From: Pyrococcus kukulkanii
GTDB lineage: Archaea; Methanobacteriota_B; Thermococci; Thermococcales; Thermococcaceae
Assembly: GCF_001577775.1 (NCBI RefSeq)
Contig: NZ_CP010835.1
Coordinates: 1,806,264 to 1,870,263, forward strand
Reading direction: 5' to 3'
Length of the DNA: 64,000 nucleotides
The notes under the pieces were generated by a model, which did not search any database, was not told the DNA's origin, and worked only from the letters and a program-made list of their open reading frames with translations. The position numbers were made by a program, and so were the translations under genes. The stretch's first letter is position 1; each line of letters begins with the position of its first letter. Below, piece after piece: positions 25,288 through 35,882 of the stretch.

Positions 25288-26565
25288 ATGGGTATCCTTA
25301 AAAGATATCTTGAATACCCTGTTTTGCAGAAGATCCTCATCGGTCTTATCTTGGGTGCAATATTCGGACTTATAGCTGGACACTACGGCTACGCAGATGC
25401 AGTGAAGACCTACATCAAGCCATTCGGTGACCTCTTCGTTAGGCTCTTGAAGATGCTAGTGATGCCAATAGTCTTCGCTTCATTAGTAGTAGGTGCAGCG
25501 AGCATAAGCCCAGCAAGGCTCGGTAGGGTTGGAGTTAAGATAGTTGTCTATTACCTGCTAACATCGGCATTTGCAGTAACTCTGGGAATAATAATGGCAA
25601 GGATATTTAACCCAGGAGCAGGAATTCAGCTAGTCGAGACCGGGAAGCAGTTTCAGGCGAAGCAGGCTCCATCGATGGTTCAGACTTTGCTCAACATAAT
25701 ACCAACGAATCCATTTGAAGCTTTAGCCAATGGTAAAGTTCTCCCAACGATATTCTTCGCAATAGTCCTTGGAATTGCGATAACGTACCTAATGAACAGT
25801 AGGGATGAGAAGGTTAGGAAGAGCGCTGAAACGCTGCTTAACGCAATCAACGGTTTAGCTGAGGCAATGTACAAGATCGTTGGTGGAGTGATGCAGTACG
25901 CTCCCATAGGTGTCTTCGCACTAATAGCCAATGTAATGGCTCAGCAGGGAGTTAAAGTCGTTGGAGAGCTCGCAAAGGTCACCGTTGCAGTTTACGTAGG
26001 ACTGTTCCTCCAGATACTCATTGTGTACTTCATTCTCCTCAAGATCTTCGGTATCGATCCAATCAAGTTCATCAGCAAGGCTAAGGATGCCATGCTTACT
26101 GCTTTCGTTACGAGGAGCTCAAGCGGTACCCTACCAGTTACAATGAGGGTTGCCAAGGAGATGGGTGTTTCAGAGGGAATATACTCCTTCACGCTTCCAC
26201 TAGGAGCTACTATAAACATGGACGGTACCGCTCTATACCAGGGTGTTTGTACATTCTTCATAGCTAATGCCCTTGGAATGCACTTAACACTTGGTCAGCA
26301 GTTAACGATAGTCCTTACGGCAGTTCTGGCATCGATAGGAACAGCTGGTGTTCCCGGCGCTGGAGCAATAATGCTTGCAATGGTTCTCCAGAGCGTTGGG
26401 CTACCGCTTACGGATCCAAACGTTGCTGCTGCTTACGCAATGATCCTTGGTATCGACGCAATCCTCGACATGGGCAGGACGATGGTCAACGTTACCGGAG
26501 ACCTCACGGGAACCGCAATTGTTGCGAAGACCGAGGGAGAACTTAAGAGTGGAATTATCGCCTGA
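25288..26565 (+). CDS. gltP: Na+-coupled aspartate/glutamate transporter, GltPh homologue
   Basis: 425 residues, the same length as P. horikoshii GltPh and alignable over nearly all of it from memory. The hairpin 1 motif [11 protein letters not shown], the NMDGTALYQ sodium site, the hairpin 2 motif [12 protein letters not shown] and the substrate site [14 protein letters not shown] (Asp and Arg that bind aspartate) are all present. It forms a trimer in the cell membrane and imports acidic amino acids with Na+. The 3' end overlaps the convergent radical SAM gene by 11 bases. Confidence 0.96.
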   Translation: MGILKRYLEYPVLQKILIGLILGAIFGLIAGHYGYADAVKTYIKPFGDLFVRLLKMLVMPIVFASLVVGAASISPARLGRVGVKIVVYYLLTSAFAVTLGIIMARIFNPGAGIQLVETGKQFQAKQAPSMVQTLLNIIPTNPFEALANGKVLPTIFFAIVLGIAITYLMNSRDEKVRKSAETLLNAINGLAEAMYKIVGGVMQYAPIGVFALIANVMAQQGVKVVGELAKVTVAVYVGLFLQILIVYFILLKIFGIDPIKFISKAKDAMLTAFVTRSSSGTLPVTMRVAKEMGVSEGIYSFTLPLGATINMDGTALYQGVCTFFIANALGMHLTLGQQLTIVLTAVLASIGTAGVPGAGAIMLAMVLQSVGLPLTDPNVAAAYAMILGIDAILDMGRTMVNVTGDLTGTAIVAKTEGELKSGIIA

Positions 26566-27700
26566 TAAATTTTCCTTCTTTATATTTTATTGAAGGGACG
26601 ATTCTTTCTAGGATGTGGGGCTTCTTTAGAATGCTCTCAAGCCTTTTTTCGTGAACCTTAAAGCCCTTCCTAAACCATCTTGGATAAGATTTAAGCCTGT
26701 CCCCACACAATAATTCCTCCCGTTCGCATCTCCCCCATAGATCCTCTGGCTTTGCATATCCCTTCTCCACTATCTCCAAGTAGAGATCCCATAGGACTGG
26801 CCTCCTTGCGTAGTCTACACCTAGAAGCTCCATTCCGCAGCAGTCCATATCAAGTGGGTGATGGTACTCAAAAAGCCCCTCCTTGCACGTTGAGAATGCT
26901 AATCCTTCCTTTCTTGCTTCCCTTGAGAATTCTTCAGTTACCTTGATCCTGTAGTGGAGGGGAGGCTGGATTAGAGGGGCCTCTTCATTGGGCGTTCCTG
27001 GCAGGTAGGACGACCATTCCTCCTTATATACCTTTTCCCCTGGGAACATCTTAGAGAAAAATTTAAGGAAGCTCCTCTCTATTCTCAGGAACTCGAGGAT
27101 TATCATCTCAGCTCCGACGGATGCAACTTCTGATACAAAGGTTCCTATATCTTTAATCCATCCCGGGATGAAGGGCTGAACCCTAACGATAACTGGAACT
27201 CCCATTTTGGAGATCTTCCTTATGAGATCAAGCCTTTCCTGGGGGCTAGGTGCTAGGGGCTCCAGAGTTTTTGAGTTCTCTAGTGTGGACAGTGAGACTT
27301 GAAACACCAAAAGTCCTTCGCTTCCAAGGGCCTCCATAATTTTTACATGCTTTTTCCCAGGAATGAGCTTAGTGTTCACAATTGCCGGAACCTTTTCCCT
27401 GTAGGCGAGCTTTAGGGCCTTAAGGGTGACCTTAGCCTCTCCCTGAAATGGATCACTTAACGCGGAAAACCTGACTGGAGTTATCCTTAATCCCTCCCCC
27501 TGCATCCTGCCGAGCTCTCTTATTAGCTCAAAGACGTCCCATATGGGCCTTGGCTTCCCGTGAGGCCCTCTATACCATCTAGCGTAGCAGTAGATGCATC
27601 CCACCTCGCAGGTCGTGAAGACCTCTCCCCTAACTATGCTGTGGCACAGTGAACTGACGTGACTGCTCGATCCTATTATGAAGTCCTCGAGTTTCATCAT
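26555..27700 (-). CDS. radical SAM protein, SplB-like (COG1533)
   Basis: 381 residues with the cluster motif [12 protein letters not shown] (CxxxCxxC) near residue 34 and the [12 protein letters not shown] motif typical of the spore-photoproduct-lyase-related group. Additional cysteines lie in [18 protein letters not shown] and [11 protein letters not shown] and could bind a second cluster. Its reaction is not known. No ribosome site precedes ATGATG, while a TATA-like TTTAAGG lies about 30 bases upstream; the transcript is probably leaderless and divergent from the ATPase gene. Confidence 0.8.
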   Translation of the reverse strand: MMKLEDFIIGSSSHVSSLCHSIVRGEVFTTCEVGCIYCYARWYRGPHGKPRPIWDVFELIRELGRMQGEGLRITPVRFSALSDPFQGEAKVTLKALKLAYREKVPAIVNTKLIPGKKHVKIMEALGSEGLLVFQVSLSTLENSKTLEPLAPSPQERLDLIRKISKMGVPVIVRVQPFIPGWIKDIGTFVSEVASVGAEMIILEFLRIERSFLKFFSKMFPGEKVYKEEWSSYLPGTPNEEAPLIQPPLHYRIKVTEEFSREARKEGLAFSTCKEGLFEYHHPLDMDCCGMELLGVDYARRPVLWDLYLEIVEKGYAKPEDLWGRCEREELLCGDRLKSYPRWFRKGFKVHEKRLESILKKPHILERIVPSIKYKEGKFIRR

Positions 27701-27741
27701 GCAAGCCTTTTTATCCTCCTTAAATATACTATCCCCTGGGG

Positions 27742-28329
27742 ATGGGAATGGGAGTGTACATCTTTACGCCGGAAGACCTGCTCAGGTATGAGGTCATAAC
27801 CCAGGACTGCCTTAATGTTTTAAAAGAGGCCTTAGAGAGGAGGGAGGATATTTTAGTAGTTGGAGGAACAAGGGCAGGGAAGACTAAATTAGTTGAAGCA
27901 ATGACTTTCTTAATTCCTGAAAACTGGAAAATAGCTGTTGTTACCGCGTACAATGAGTTCAAGCCCTTTAAGGATAACATTTTTGTCATAAACACGGAGT
28001 TTGATGGTAGAAGTGTCGATGCAAGAACCGAAGAAGTAATCGAGAAAATAAACTCAATAAGTCCAGACTACGTTATAATAGACACTCTCCATACTGTAAG
28101 CGTTCCCAGGATTCTCGAAAGGTTAGTGGACATATATGGCTTTATAATAACATCCCTCGTCCTCTCAAGGAACCTTTGGGATGAAATTAAGCACTGGCTG
28201 AAGATAAATGATGAAATGCTGAAGAAGTTCGAGATCGTCGTAGAGCTTTATAGAGACATAAAAACGGGACATAGGAAAGTTAACGCGATATACAAGGTAA
28301 AAGGAAAAGAGTTGGAGAAGCTATGTTAA
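27742..28329 (+). CDS. small P-loop ATPase related to type II/IV secretion ATPases (VirB11/PilT-like core)
   Basis: 195 residues. Walker A is GGTRAGKTKL (about residues 41-50) and a Walker B-like segment is DYVIIDTLH. The layout TPEDLLRYEVI...LLKEALERREDILVVGGTRAGKT resembles the nucleotide-binding half of VirB11/CpaF ATPases, but the N-terminal domain is absent and the C-terminus is short, so it is a minimal version. There is no pilin or secretion gene next to it. The start may also be the ATG at 27748. The 3' end overlaps the convergent aminotransferase by 4 bases. Confidence 0.7.
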   Translation: MGMGVYIFTPEDLLRYEVITQDCLNVLKEALERREDILVVGGTRAGKTKLVEAMTFLIPENWKIAVVTAYNEFKPFKDNIFVINTEFDGRSVDARTEEVIEKINSISPDYVIIDTLHTVSVPRILERLVDIYGFIITSLVLSRNLWDEIKHWLKINDEMLKKFEIVVELYRDIKTGHRKVNAIYKVKGKELEKLC

Positions 28330-29471
28330 GCCTTTTGCTTCTTTAACTCATTTATTACCTCCCTGAGGTTATCAAGCATCTCCCTTATGTCGTCGAATGT
28401 CATGTAACCCATGTGTCCAATCCTGAACGTTATCTCCTTAACGCTACCGTATCCCTTGGCTAACTCGAACCCTCTCTTCCTCATTGCTTCATAAACTTCG
28501 TCTCCCTTTATTCCCTTTGGAGTTAGAACAGCAGTTATTGTTGGGCTCTCGTAGCCTTCCTCAGCCAAAATGCCAAGGCCCATTTCTTTAACTCCTTCCC
28601 TTATCATCTCAGCTCTCTTCTGGTACATCTCGAGCCACTTCTCCTTTCCACCCATCTTCTCTATTATCCTAAGGACGACGTTTAGGCCAAACACTTGTGG
28701 CATTGGAGGCGTTGAGGGCGTTGATTCTTTTTCCTTGAGGTACTTAACGTACAGTGGGATGTCAAAGTACCATCCCCTCTCAGGCATCTTTTCAGCTATT
28801 TCTAGGAACCTCTCGCTGAATACTCCAATTGCCAATCCTGGGGGAACACCAAATGCCTTCTGGGAGCTTGAGAACACAACATCAAGCTCCCACTTGTCAA
28901 ACTTTATATCCGCCCCTCCCATCGCTGAGACCGCATCAACGAACACCAGCTTGTCATGTTCTTTAGCCACTTTGGCTAGCTCTGGCAAAGGATTGAGTAC
29001 TCCAGTCGATGTTTCATTGTAGGTTATCGTTACGGCCTCAACGTCAGGGTTCTTCCTTAGGGCGTCATCAAGGTCTTCAGGCTTTACTGCCTTCCCAGGC
29101 TCATATTCCAAAACTACTGCCTTCCTTCCGTTGGTCTCTACAACTTCCTTGTACCTCTTTCCAAATGCTCCAATTATCGTAACAAGGACTTTCCCGCCTT
29201 TTGTTACTCCATTTCTAATACTTGCCTCCATGATTCCAGTCCCAGAGCTTGGAACTAAGAGAACCTCCCCCTTCTTAACCTCAAGGAAGTCCCTAAGCCT
29301 TTCAACAGTATCAACGTGGATCTTCCTGTACTCTTTGGATCTGTGGCTGAACATCTGCACTTTCATTATCTCAAGTACTTCAGGGAAACATGCAACCGGT
29401 CCTGCCGTGAAGAGCTTGTATTTTGGCTTCACCATTTCATAAACTTCCCTAAAGGCCTCCTCATACTCCAT
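28326..29471 (-). CDS. class V aminotransferase (alanine/serine-glyoxylate aminotransferase family)
   Basis: 381 residues from the ATG at 29471, which has GGTGAGGG just upstream; an in-frame TTG at 29489 is less likely. Fold-type I PLP enzyme motifs are present: FTAGPVACFPEV at the start, SSGTGIMEAS for phosphate binding, DAVSAMGG (Asp for the pyridine nitrogen) and the Schiff-base lysine in SSSQKAFGVPPG. It should move an amino group between alanine or serine and glyoxylate or pyruvate. The true pair is not determined. Confidence 0.88.
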   Translation of the reverse strand: MEYEEAFREVYEMVKPKYKLFTAGPVACFPEVLEIMKVQMFSHRSKEYRKIHVDTVERLRDFLEVKKGEVLLVPSSGTGIMEASIRNGVTKGGKVLVTIIGAFGKRYKEVVETNGRKAVVLEYEPGKAVKPEDLDDALRKNPDVEAVTITYNETSTGVLNPLPELAKVAKEHDKLVFVDAVSAMGGADIKFDKWELDVVFSSSQKAFGVPPGLAIGVFSERFLEIAEKMPERGWYFDIPLYVKYLKEKESTPSTPPMPQVFGLNVVLRIIEKMGGKEKWLEMYQKRAEMIREGVKEMGLGILAEEGYESPTITAVLTPKGIKGDEVYEAMRKRGFELAKGYGSVKEITFRIGHMGYMTFDDIREMLDNLREVINELKKQKA

Positions 29472-29533
29472 AACCCTCACCAAGTCCAATATTGTTTTAT
29501 AGCTATAAAAATGATTTGGACTCGGGGATGTAC

Positions 29534-30181
29534 ATGCTCCAAGAAATAATCAAGGATGAAATAAGAAAATTGAAACCTATCCTAAGTAACTATGGGATAA
29601 AATTGGAGAGGTTCTTGGCTAAGGGGACTACTAGCTATGTATTCCTTGGTACCTTTAATGAGGAAAAGGTTATAATAAAGTATCAAAGACCCGATACCCC
29701 TAGAAAAACATTGGAAAGAGAAGCCCATATACTGGAGATCCTTAGGGGTAGGAACATCACGGGAGATTTGATATTTTATACGCAAATTAAGGGAAGAGAA
29801 CTGCTCGTGAGGGAGTACGTTGATGGAGAACTCCTGATAAATACACTCCCCAAAAAGGAAGACATCCTAAAAATAGCTGAAAAGGCTTATACCCTTGATA
29901 TCTTAGGAATCGACCATGGGCAGATTCAAGGAGGCAAACACATAATAGTAGGGAATGATGTTTGGATAATTGACTTTGAAAAGGCTAGCACTAGGAGGAA
30001 ACCAAGGAACTTAACATCAGCTATGGCAATGTTGTTCCTCTCCAACAACGTGATTTCCCGTAGAATCTCTATTAAATATGGGATTACAGGAGATTTTAAG
30101 GAAATGCTAAGATCGGCGCTTAGAGAGTATAAGGTTTCCAAGGATATTGAGAAAGTCATGGAAGTTTTATCTATTCTTTAA
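29534..30181 (+). CDS. small predicted protein kinase (COG2112)
   Basis: 215 residues from the ATG at 29534, with GGGGA a few bases upstream; the frame extends to 29492. Kinase features are shrunken but visible: KGTTSYVFLG (glycine-rich loop), VIIKYQR (Lys), then DHGQIQGGKHIIV and WIIDFEKAS in place of the HxD and DFG loops. Such mini-kinases (Rio/KdkA-like) occur across archaea with unknown substrates. The stop overlaps the convergent membrane protein gene by 11 bases. Confidence 0.75.
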   Translation: MLQEIIKDEIRKLKPILSNYGIKLERFLAKGTTSYVFLGTFNEEKVIIKYQRPDTPRKTLEREAHILEILRGRNITGDLIFYTQIKGRELLVREYVDGELLINTLPKKEDILKIAEKAYTLDILGIDHGQIQGGKHIIVGNDVWIIDFEKASTRRKPRNLTSAMAMLFLSNNVISRRISIKYGITGDFKEMLRSALREYKVSKDIEKVMEVLSIL

Positions 30182-30464
30182 GTCCAGCAATCATTGGTAT
30201 ACCAGTTCCCAAGAGCAATAATCCGATTCTCGGATCTACAATGAAATTAAACGTTACTGTAACTACGGAGATAATTCCAATCATTACAAGTGTATCCTTT
30301 TCAAAAAGGTGGGACTTTGCCAGGATGTTTTTGTACCTTTCTAAATAAGCCAAACTGACTGGAATTCCGATTGAGGGAATAGCTAGGAACGTGAAGTCTT
30401 TAAATGCAAGTGTTAATGATACTCCAATCAGGAATATTCCACCTACAAGTAGATCCCTATCCAT
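30171..30464 (-). CDS. small membrane protein of unknown function
   Basis: 97 residues from the ATG at 30464. A TATA-like TTTTTAAAG about 25 bases upstream supports a leaderless start there; the longer frame to 30500 would include the promoter. Three or four hydrophobic segments are predicted (LLVGGIFLIGVSLTLAF, FLAIPSIGIPVSLAYL, LVMIGIISVVTVTFNFIV, IGLLLLGTGIPMIAG). I do not recognise the family. Confidence 0.6.
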   Translation of the reverse strand: MDRDLLVGGIFLIGVSLTLAFKDFTFLAIPSIGIPVSLAYLERYKNILAKSHLFEKDTLVMIGIISVVTVTFNFIVDPRIGLLLLGTGIPMIAGLKE

Positions 30465-30472
30465 GTTCCTAA

Positions 30473-30682
<210 letters not shown>

Positions 30683-30686
30683 TCCC

Positions 30687-31013
30687 CTACTCTTTCAGCA
30701 TTTCAAGAACGTTTTCTATTATCTTTATCCCATCTTCAAACAATTTTTCTCCCTTTTCTGTAAGTTGGTAGTATTTTCTTGATGGCTTGCCACTCTCCCC
30801 CTCATGCCACTCCGAGGTAACGTAGCCTGCTTCTTCAAGCTTGTATAGGACGACGTAAGAACTAACAGTTGCTGGTTCAAATCCAAATCTTCGTTTTAAC
30901 TGCCCTCTGATTTCATACGCGTACATTGGTCTTTCCTTTAATAACTTTAAAATGTATATCCAGAGCATTTCTTTCGTGAGTTTATCCTTAAGCCTTAATA
31001 ATATCTCCTCCAT
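30687..31013 (-). CDS. PadR-family transcriptional regulator
   Basis: 108 residues. It has a winged helix with LKLLKERPMYAYEIRGQLKRR, the TVSSYVVLYKLEEAGYV recognition helix and a GKPSRKYYQLTEKG wing, all standard PadR. The C-terminal helix should make the dimer. GGTGAT precedes the ATG. The 210-base AT-rich space upstream (31014-31224) holds its promoter and no gene that I can see. Targets and effector are unknown. Confidence 0.88.
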   Translation of the reverse strand: MEEILLRLKDKLTKEMLWIYILKLLKERPMYAYEIRGQLKRRFGFEPATVSSYVVLYKLEEAGYVTSEWHEGESGKPSRKYYQLTEKGEKLFEDGIKIIENVLEMLKE

Positions 31014-31224
31014 TTATATCACCCTTAGGGAGGTATATTCTTTCACTATAAAACATATGCTATTAAAATATTTTTCGGTTATATCGGGTATAAATTTGGA
31101 AAGATATCCAAACATTCCTATTATATTCGTGAAAATGACCAAGAATCTTGAACATTACAGCTGTTATAAAAATACGTTATAAATAATGCAAAGTTAATAA
31201 AACATCCAAAAATTATAGAAGAAA

Positions 31225-32916
31225 TCAGAAGATTAGGGGTGCCCTGTATTCACCCCAGACTTCCCTTAGCACGTCGGTTACCTCTTGGAGTGTTGCAAGG
31301 TGCCTGTGAGCCTCAATTATGTATGGCATTAAGTTTTCGTCCTCACTCTCTGCAGCATTCCTAAGCTTATCCAACGCTTCTTCTACTTTCTTGTTGTCTC
31401 TCTCACTCCTGAGTTTCTTCAATCTCTCGATCTGCTTCTCTCTTATGCTTGGATCGACCTTTAGTATTTCTACCTCTATTGGTTCATCAGTGATGAACTT
31501 ATTGACTCCGACGATTATTCTCTTACCTTCTTCTATCTCCTTCTGGTACTTGTATGCGGCCTCAGCGATCTCTTTTTGGATGTAACCTCTTTCAATAGCC
31601 CTCATCATCCCGCCCATCTTTTGTATCTTCTCGATATACTTGAGGGCCTCCTCGAAGATGTGGTCGGTAAGCCACTCGATGTAATATGCTCCACCAAGTG
31701 GGTCAACCGTGTCAACTACTCCACTCTCGTAAGCTATGATCTGCTGGGTCCTCAACGCAATCCTGACGCTCTTCTCGGTTGGAAGGCTTAGGGCCTCATC
31801 GTAGGAGTTAGTGTGTAGGGACTGGGTTCCGCCTAGAACTGCAGCTAATGCCTGAATCGCAACTCTAACTATGTTGTTCTCGGGCTGCTGGGCAGTCAAA
31901 GTTGAACCGGCAGTCTGTGTGTGGAACCTGAGCATCATCGACCTTGGGTTCTTCGCATTGAACCACTCCTTCATTATGTACGCCCAGAGCCTTCTTGCTG
32001 CCCTGAACTTTGCAATTTCCTCAAGGAAGTTGTTGTGTGCCGCAAAGAAGAAGCTCAGCCTTGGTGCAAACTTGTCTACATCCATCCCTCTCTCTATCAC
32101 TGCCTTAACATATTCAATACCATCGGCCAATGTGAATGCTACCTCCTGAACGGCATTAGCCCCAGCCTCTCTAATATGATAACCACTGATACTTATTGGG
32201 TTCCACTTTGGAATGTTCTCTGCACAGTACATAATTATGTCAGTAGTCAGCCTCATTGACGGCTGTGGTGGGAATATGTAAGTTCCCCTTGCAATGTACT
32301 CCTTGAGGATGTCGTTCTGGACAGTCCCTCTGAGCTTCTCTTGGGGAACTCCTTGCTCCTCTGCAACGAGAATATACATTGCCAGGAGGTTTGCTGCAGT
32401 TGAATTTATCGTCATTGATGTTGAGACTTTATCCAGTGGAATACCATCGAAGAGAATCCTCATGTCCCACAGGGAATCAATTGCTACTCCAACTTTCCCA
32501 ACTTCTCCTTCTGCCAGTGGGTGATCAGAATCATAACCGAGCTGAGTTGGCAGGTCGAAGGCAACGCTCAATCCGGTCTGCCCTTGGCTCAGTAAGTACT
32601 TATACCTTTTATTTGACTCCTCCGCTGTAGCATAGCCTGCATACTGTCTCATGGTCCAGATCCTTCCTCTGTACATCGTTGCGTAGACTCCCCTCGTGAA
32701 TGGGTACTCCCCAGGGAATCCGAGCTTTTCCATGTAGTCCCAGTTTTCTCCTAAATCCGCGGGAGTGTAAATTCTCTTGATTTCAAAGCCATCATCTGTC
32801 ATGAATTTTTCCTTTCTCTCTGGAGCCTTTTGCAAGAACTGCTTAACAGTAGTTTCCTCCCACCTCTTTTCCTCCTCCCTAATTTTCTTCAAAGCATCCT
32901 TATCAAACGTCATCAT
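31225..32916 (-). CDS. mcmA1: methylmalonyl-CoA mutase, large (catalytic) subunit
   Basis: 563 residues, the length of archaeal split mutases whose B12-binding domain is a separate protein. TIM-barrel motifs are clear: [66 protein letters not shown] and [16 protein letters not shown]. It interconverts (R)-methylmalonyl-CoA and succinyl-CoA with adenosylcobalamin. The small B12-binding subunit and epimerase are not in the window. GGTGG precedes the ATG. It lies downstream of the 5S rRNA gene on the same strand. Confidence 0.94.
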   Translation of the reverse strand: MMTFDKDALKKIREEEKRWEETTVKQFLQKAPERKEKFMTDDGFEIKRIYTPADLGENWDYMEKLGFPGEYPFTRGVYATMYRGRIWTMRQYAGYATAEESNKRYKYLLSQGQTGLSVAFDLPTQLGYDSDHPLAEGEVGKVGVAIDSLWDMRILFDGIPLDKVSTSMTINSTAANLLAMYILVAEEQGVPQEKLRGTVQNDILKEYIARGTYIFPPQPSMRLTTDIIMYCAENIPKWNPISISGYHIREAGANAVQEVAFTLADGIEYVKAVIERGMDVDKFAPRLSFFFAAHNNFLEEIAKFRAARRLWAYIMKEWFNAKNPRSMMLRFHTQTAGSTLTAQQPENNIVRVAIQALAAVLGGTQSLHTNSYDEALSLPTEKSVRIALRTQQIIAYESGVVDTVDPLGGAYYIEWLTDHIFEEALKYIEKIQKMGGMMRAIERGYIQKEIAEAAYKYQKEIEEGKRIIVGVNKFITDEPIEVEILKVDPSIREKQIERLKKLRSERDNKKVEEALDKLRNAAESEDENLMPYIIEAHRHLATLQEVTDVLREVWGEYRAPLIF

Positions 32917-33055
32917 TTGGCCACCTGTTCATGTATGGGTATTTTACCTATAAAAAACTTTACAAACCTAAAGATTTTATGGATATTTTGTCCAGTTAGA
33001 AGGAATTTCAAAAGAGTGTTCTCTTTGGTAGTTGTGTTTGTGAAAAGAATCTAGC

Positions 33056-33177
33056 GGCCGGCGGCGTCCCCGGCTTCCCGCCCCCTCTCGGAGGGCAGTA
33101 CAACCGGGATCGCTGGGGGGCTTAACTTCCGGGTTCGAAATGAGACCGGGTGTAGCCCCCCCGCTATGGCCGCCGTG
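33056..33177 (-). rRNA. rrf: 5S ribosomal RNA
   Basis: The minus strand reads ACGGCGGCCATAGCGGGGGG at the 5' side, then the conserved loop with CATTTCGAACCCGGAAGTTAAG, and ends with GACGCCGCCGGCC. Complementary ends and a length near 122 bases fit archaeal 5S. It stands alone, without 16S or 23S, as usual for Thermococcales. A TATA-like TTTTTTAAAG about 25-35 bases upstream (33202-33212) could be its own promoter. Confidence 0.95.
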
Positions 33178-33223
33178 CCGATTTCTCATCAATACATTCG
33201 CTTTAAAAAATTTTCGGTAGTGA

Positions 33224-33409
33224 CTTCATAGTAACTTCAGGGGAGTCTTTGATGCCCTGGCAACGCTGATGATACCGCTCTCTCAACTGACCTTTGCCTG
33301 GCTGATTGGAGGGGGGTTGAAAGTTTTCTTCGTCGCAGGTATAGCCATGGTGTTGGCGTTCTTGGCGACGTTTTCACCTCAGTATCTCCTGAAGGGCCTC
33401 AGCATATAA
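33224..33409 (+). pseudogene. C-terminal remnant of a multi-pass transporter (MFS-like)
   Basis: One open stretch of 61 codons with no start, preceded by a stop at 33221. It reads SNFRGVFDALATLMIPLSQ, then FAWLIGGGLKVFF, VAGIAMVLAFLATF and a tail SPQYLLKGLSI. This resembles the last two helices of a major-facilitator transporter. The rest is missing, apparently cut off where the 5S rRNA promoter region begins. It is a remnant and not expected to be translated. Confidence 0.6.
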
Positions 33410-33666
33410 AAACTCTGAGGGTTCCACATAACGCTTCAAGGAACGCCTGCTATCATGTTTCTCAATATAATTCCAGAGTTCACATAAATTTTAGTTTTTT
33501 GGCAACTTTCTGGAGTTTTCCCGTCTTAATCTCTTTCCATTTTAAATAATGGAGCGTTTTATAGTTTACTTCGCTTTTCAAAATTTATTTTATATCAATT
33601 AAGGAAAAATTAAATAATCCAAAACTATCCATAATAGTGTGAAAAAATTACTAAGGGGACATTAGC

Positions 33667-34988
33667 ATGTTAAAAATTAGTAAGTATTTTACTACTATAT
33701 CTAATAATCTTAGGCTCTTTCAGTAGTGTGGCTAACGCCGGTGGAAGTGAAAATAGCAAAATCTGTGAGCAGGTAAATTATTGGGTTTTTGAGAATGGGC
33801 AGTGGGTCCAGAAGAGCGAGCCCGGAGTCTGGGGGTACTGTCAAGAGCCTGAGAAAGCCAGAGGTTTTAAAGGGTTCGCATTCAAAGAAATGCCCCATGG
33901 CTTGTTTAAGAAACCACACCCAATGACTTTGCATCAAGTTGCAAGGAATTTAATGGATTTAGTAGGAATTAATGAACTCCACGGGAAATTCTCCACATCG
34001 GTTATTACTCGAGGAAAGATAAACATAGTATTCCTAAGAGGAAAATATAGCTTTGAACAGTTAGTAAAGTGGAAACAGCTAATAGAAAAAACTGGATGCG
34101 GAGACTATTAGACAGCTTGGAATTACAATGATTGATGCCGATGAAGTATACAATAACTCTCGGTATGGCTGAGGTAACACCAGAGAAACTAAAACTCCTC
34201 GAAAATGAATTAGAAAAACTTGGAATACCAAAAGAAGTAATAAGAGTTGAGAAAAGGAGAATTTCACTAGGGAACCCAATACAATCTGCTTCAATATCAT
34301 TGGAGAGCTCCACGAGTATTACCCTGATGGGAGGAATGCCAATAATCGGAACAAACATAGAAGGAGAACATGGGATTGGTGCTCTTGGATATGTTGGTTA
34401 CTTAAATAAGTATTTTGTAACTGCTGGGCATCCGGGTTCTTGGGGATACAGTGGACAAGAAGTATATGATTCAAATTGGATTGAGATTGGAATCATTACA
34501 CGCAACCCACCTTTCAAGTATAGTTCAGGTTTTTGTTACTATAGGTACAGCGATGCCGCCTTAGTAAAGGTTACTAACCCAAACGCCAACATTGTTCCTA
34601 AAATATACATGGATTATACAGTTATCGGTAAGAGACCATCGAACTATCAGATAGTCGGTGAGACAGTGCATAGGGTTGGTGCAGTTGGAGGAGATGTCGT
34701 TGGAACAATAACTAGGAAGTACGTGACTGTTTTCTTTAATCCCAGCGAACCCTACTATCCAGATGAAGTTAAATTTTTAGGACAGATAGAGGCAGTATTT
34801 AATGGTGGAGAAAAGGGGATAGCGGTGCTCCGGTATTTAAGGTTTATTATGCTCCCTATGGTCTAAGTTTAATTATGGCATATTATGTTTTGGAGCAGGG
34901 GAATATTCATACTACAGCCCCATTGACAATATCGAGGACGAGCTTGGAGTATCACTCACTGTCAGTTGGTGAGGAGTATGAAACCTAA
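33667..34988 (+). pseudogene. secreted chymotrypsin-like serine protease, broken by several frameshifts
   Basis: AAGGGGAC precedes an ATG at 33667 and a hydrophobic signal (MLKISKYF, then in another frame LLYLIILGSFSSVANA). The coding continues as 33728-34111, then a short stretch in a further frame (ETIRQLGITMIDADEVY), then 34140-34866 with the catalytic His in VTAGHPGSWG and Asp in RYSDAALV. The catalytic Ser motif GDSGAPVF lies one frame away after about 34815, at a run of G. The last piece ends at 34988, overlapping the next gene by 11 bases. I count about four frame breaks near 33690, 34095, 34157 and 34815. Unless these are sequencing errors the gene is dead. Confidence 0.75.
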
Positions 34989-35625
34989 ATACAAGCTGAT
35001 AGTTTTTACCCTTTTCTTACTTTTGTTATTAAGTACTCTCATGCTTTACGATCGTGAAAGATCTGAAAAGGACAAACTGTTTATTGAGTACGAGAATGAC
35101 TCTTTCGAGAGGGCAATACCCACCACAATGTCTGAAACCAGTTACCTCCAATTATGCTGCGGCCTCTTGAAGGTTCCAGAACAATGGGAAACAAACTGCT
35201 CTGAAGTGGTGGAAATATCCGGGAAGTACCCGCTATGGCCGGGCTTTCCAGACAAAAAGCCAAACTGGACACCCCTAAGGGGTGTTAATATTGCGCTTTA
35301 CAATGGGGGAGCTTTGATCTCGATAACAGACACAGAGTTCTGGGGAAGCAGGCCCCATCACTTCGTGTTGACGGGATGCGCCTATGAGAACGGGACATTA
35401 TTCCTTAGGGTCGAGTACGAGGACTGCCCTACATACAACAGGTTGCATAACGCCACCGAAATGTGTCTGATGGACAAATGGGCTCCAACATTCTTCGTCC
35501 ATCCCAAGGTCAAGCTGGAAAATCTCGTTATCTATATAACAGGAAGTAAAGAGGGAATTTTGATAGTTCCATGGAGGGATAAGAGCAATGATGTTCTCAT
35601 TAATGGCGAGAAGTTAGACCGTTGA
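34978..35625 (+). CDS. membrane-anchored extracellular protein of unknown function
   Basis: 215 residues from the ATG at 34978, which has GGTGAGGA upstream. One N-terminal transmembrane segment (LIVFTLFLLLLLSTLML) is followed by a soluble domain with several cysteines (LQLCCGLL, TNCSEV, TGCAYE, EDCPTY, EMCLMD) that could form disulfides outside the cell, and several N-x-S/T sites. I do not recognise the family. It overlaps the end of the broken protease gene and was presumably co-expressed with it; it is itself intact. Confidence 0.65.
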   Translation: MKPKYKLIVFTLFLLLLLSTLMLYDRERSEKDKLFIEYENDSFERAIPTTMSETSYLQLCCGLLKVPEQWETNCSEVVEISGKYPLWPGFPDKKPNWTPLRGVNIALYNGGALISITDTEFWGSRPHHFVLTGCAYENGTLFLRVEYEDCPTYNRLHNATEMCLMDKWAPTFFVHPKVKLENLVIYITGSKEGILIVPWRDKSNDVLINGEKLDR

Positions 35626-35882
35626 GACCTCACTAAGGGAAGGAAGTCAGTACACTAACAACATGCCCTCCCTGAAGTTCTGCGCTAGAGAAATGGTCAA
35701 ACTTGGAGTCAATAAACTTTCAAGGGCTAAAAAGGCTAAAATAGAAATGAAAACGCTGACAAAACTTTATCCACTAGAGGTAATTTGTTTTAAATTTCAG
35801 CATGACATTATGACGTTTAACATGGCAAAGCAAAAACCCCTCCAGAAGTGCTAACAACTTAAAGCAACTTGCAGAGAATTGG

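Noticed and set aside
29492-29533. Upstream start of the small kinase gene
   Set aside because: The region before 29534 overlaps the divergent promoter and GGGGA fits the ATG at 29534 better.
31014-31224. AT-rich gap between the PadR gene and the mutase gene
   Set aside because: I looked for small genes and C/D boxes on both strands and saw only promoter-like AT-rich sequence.
33410-33666. Possible genes in the spacer before the broken protease
   Set aside because: Short open pieces on the minus strand look protein-like but carry many stops and no start, so they are mentioned only as possible remnants.
35663-35854. Open frame of 63 codons after the membrane-anchored protein
   Set aside because: No ribosome site, odd composition, no motif; it lies in the decayed stretch before tRNA-Lys. 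I see no supported gene in 35626-35879.
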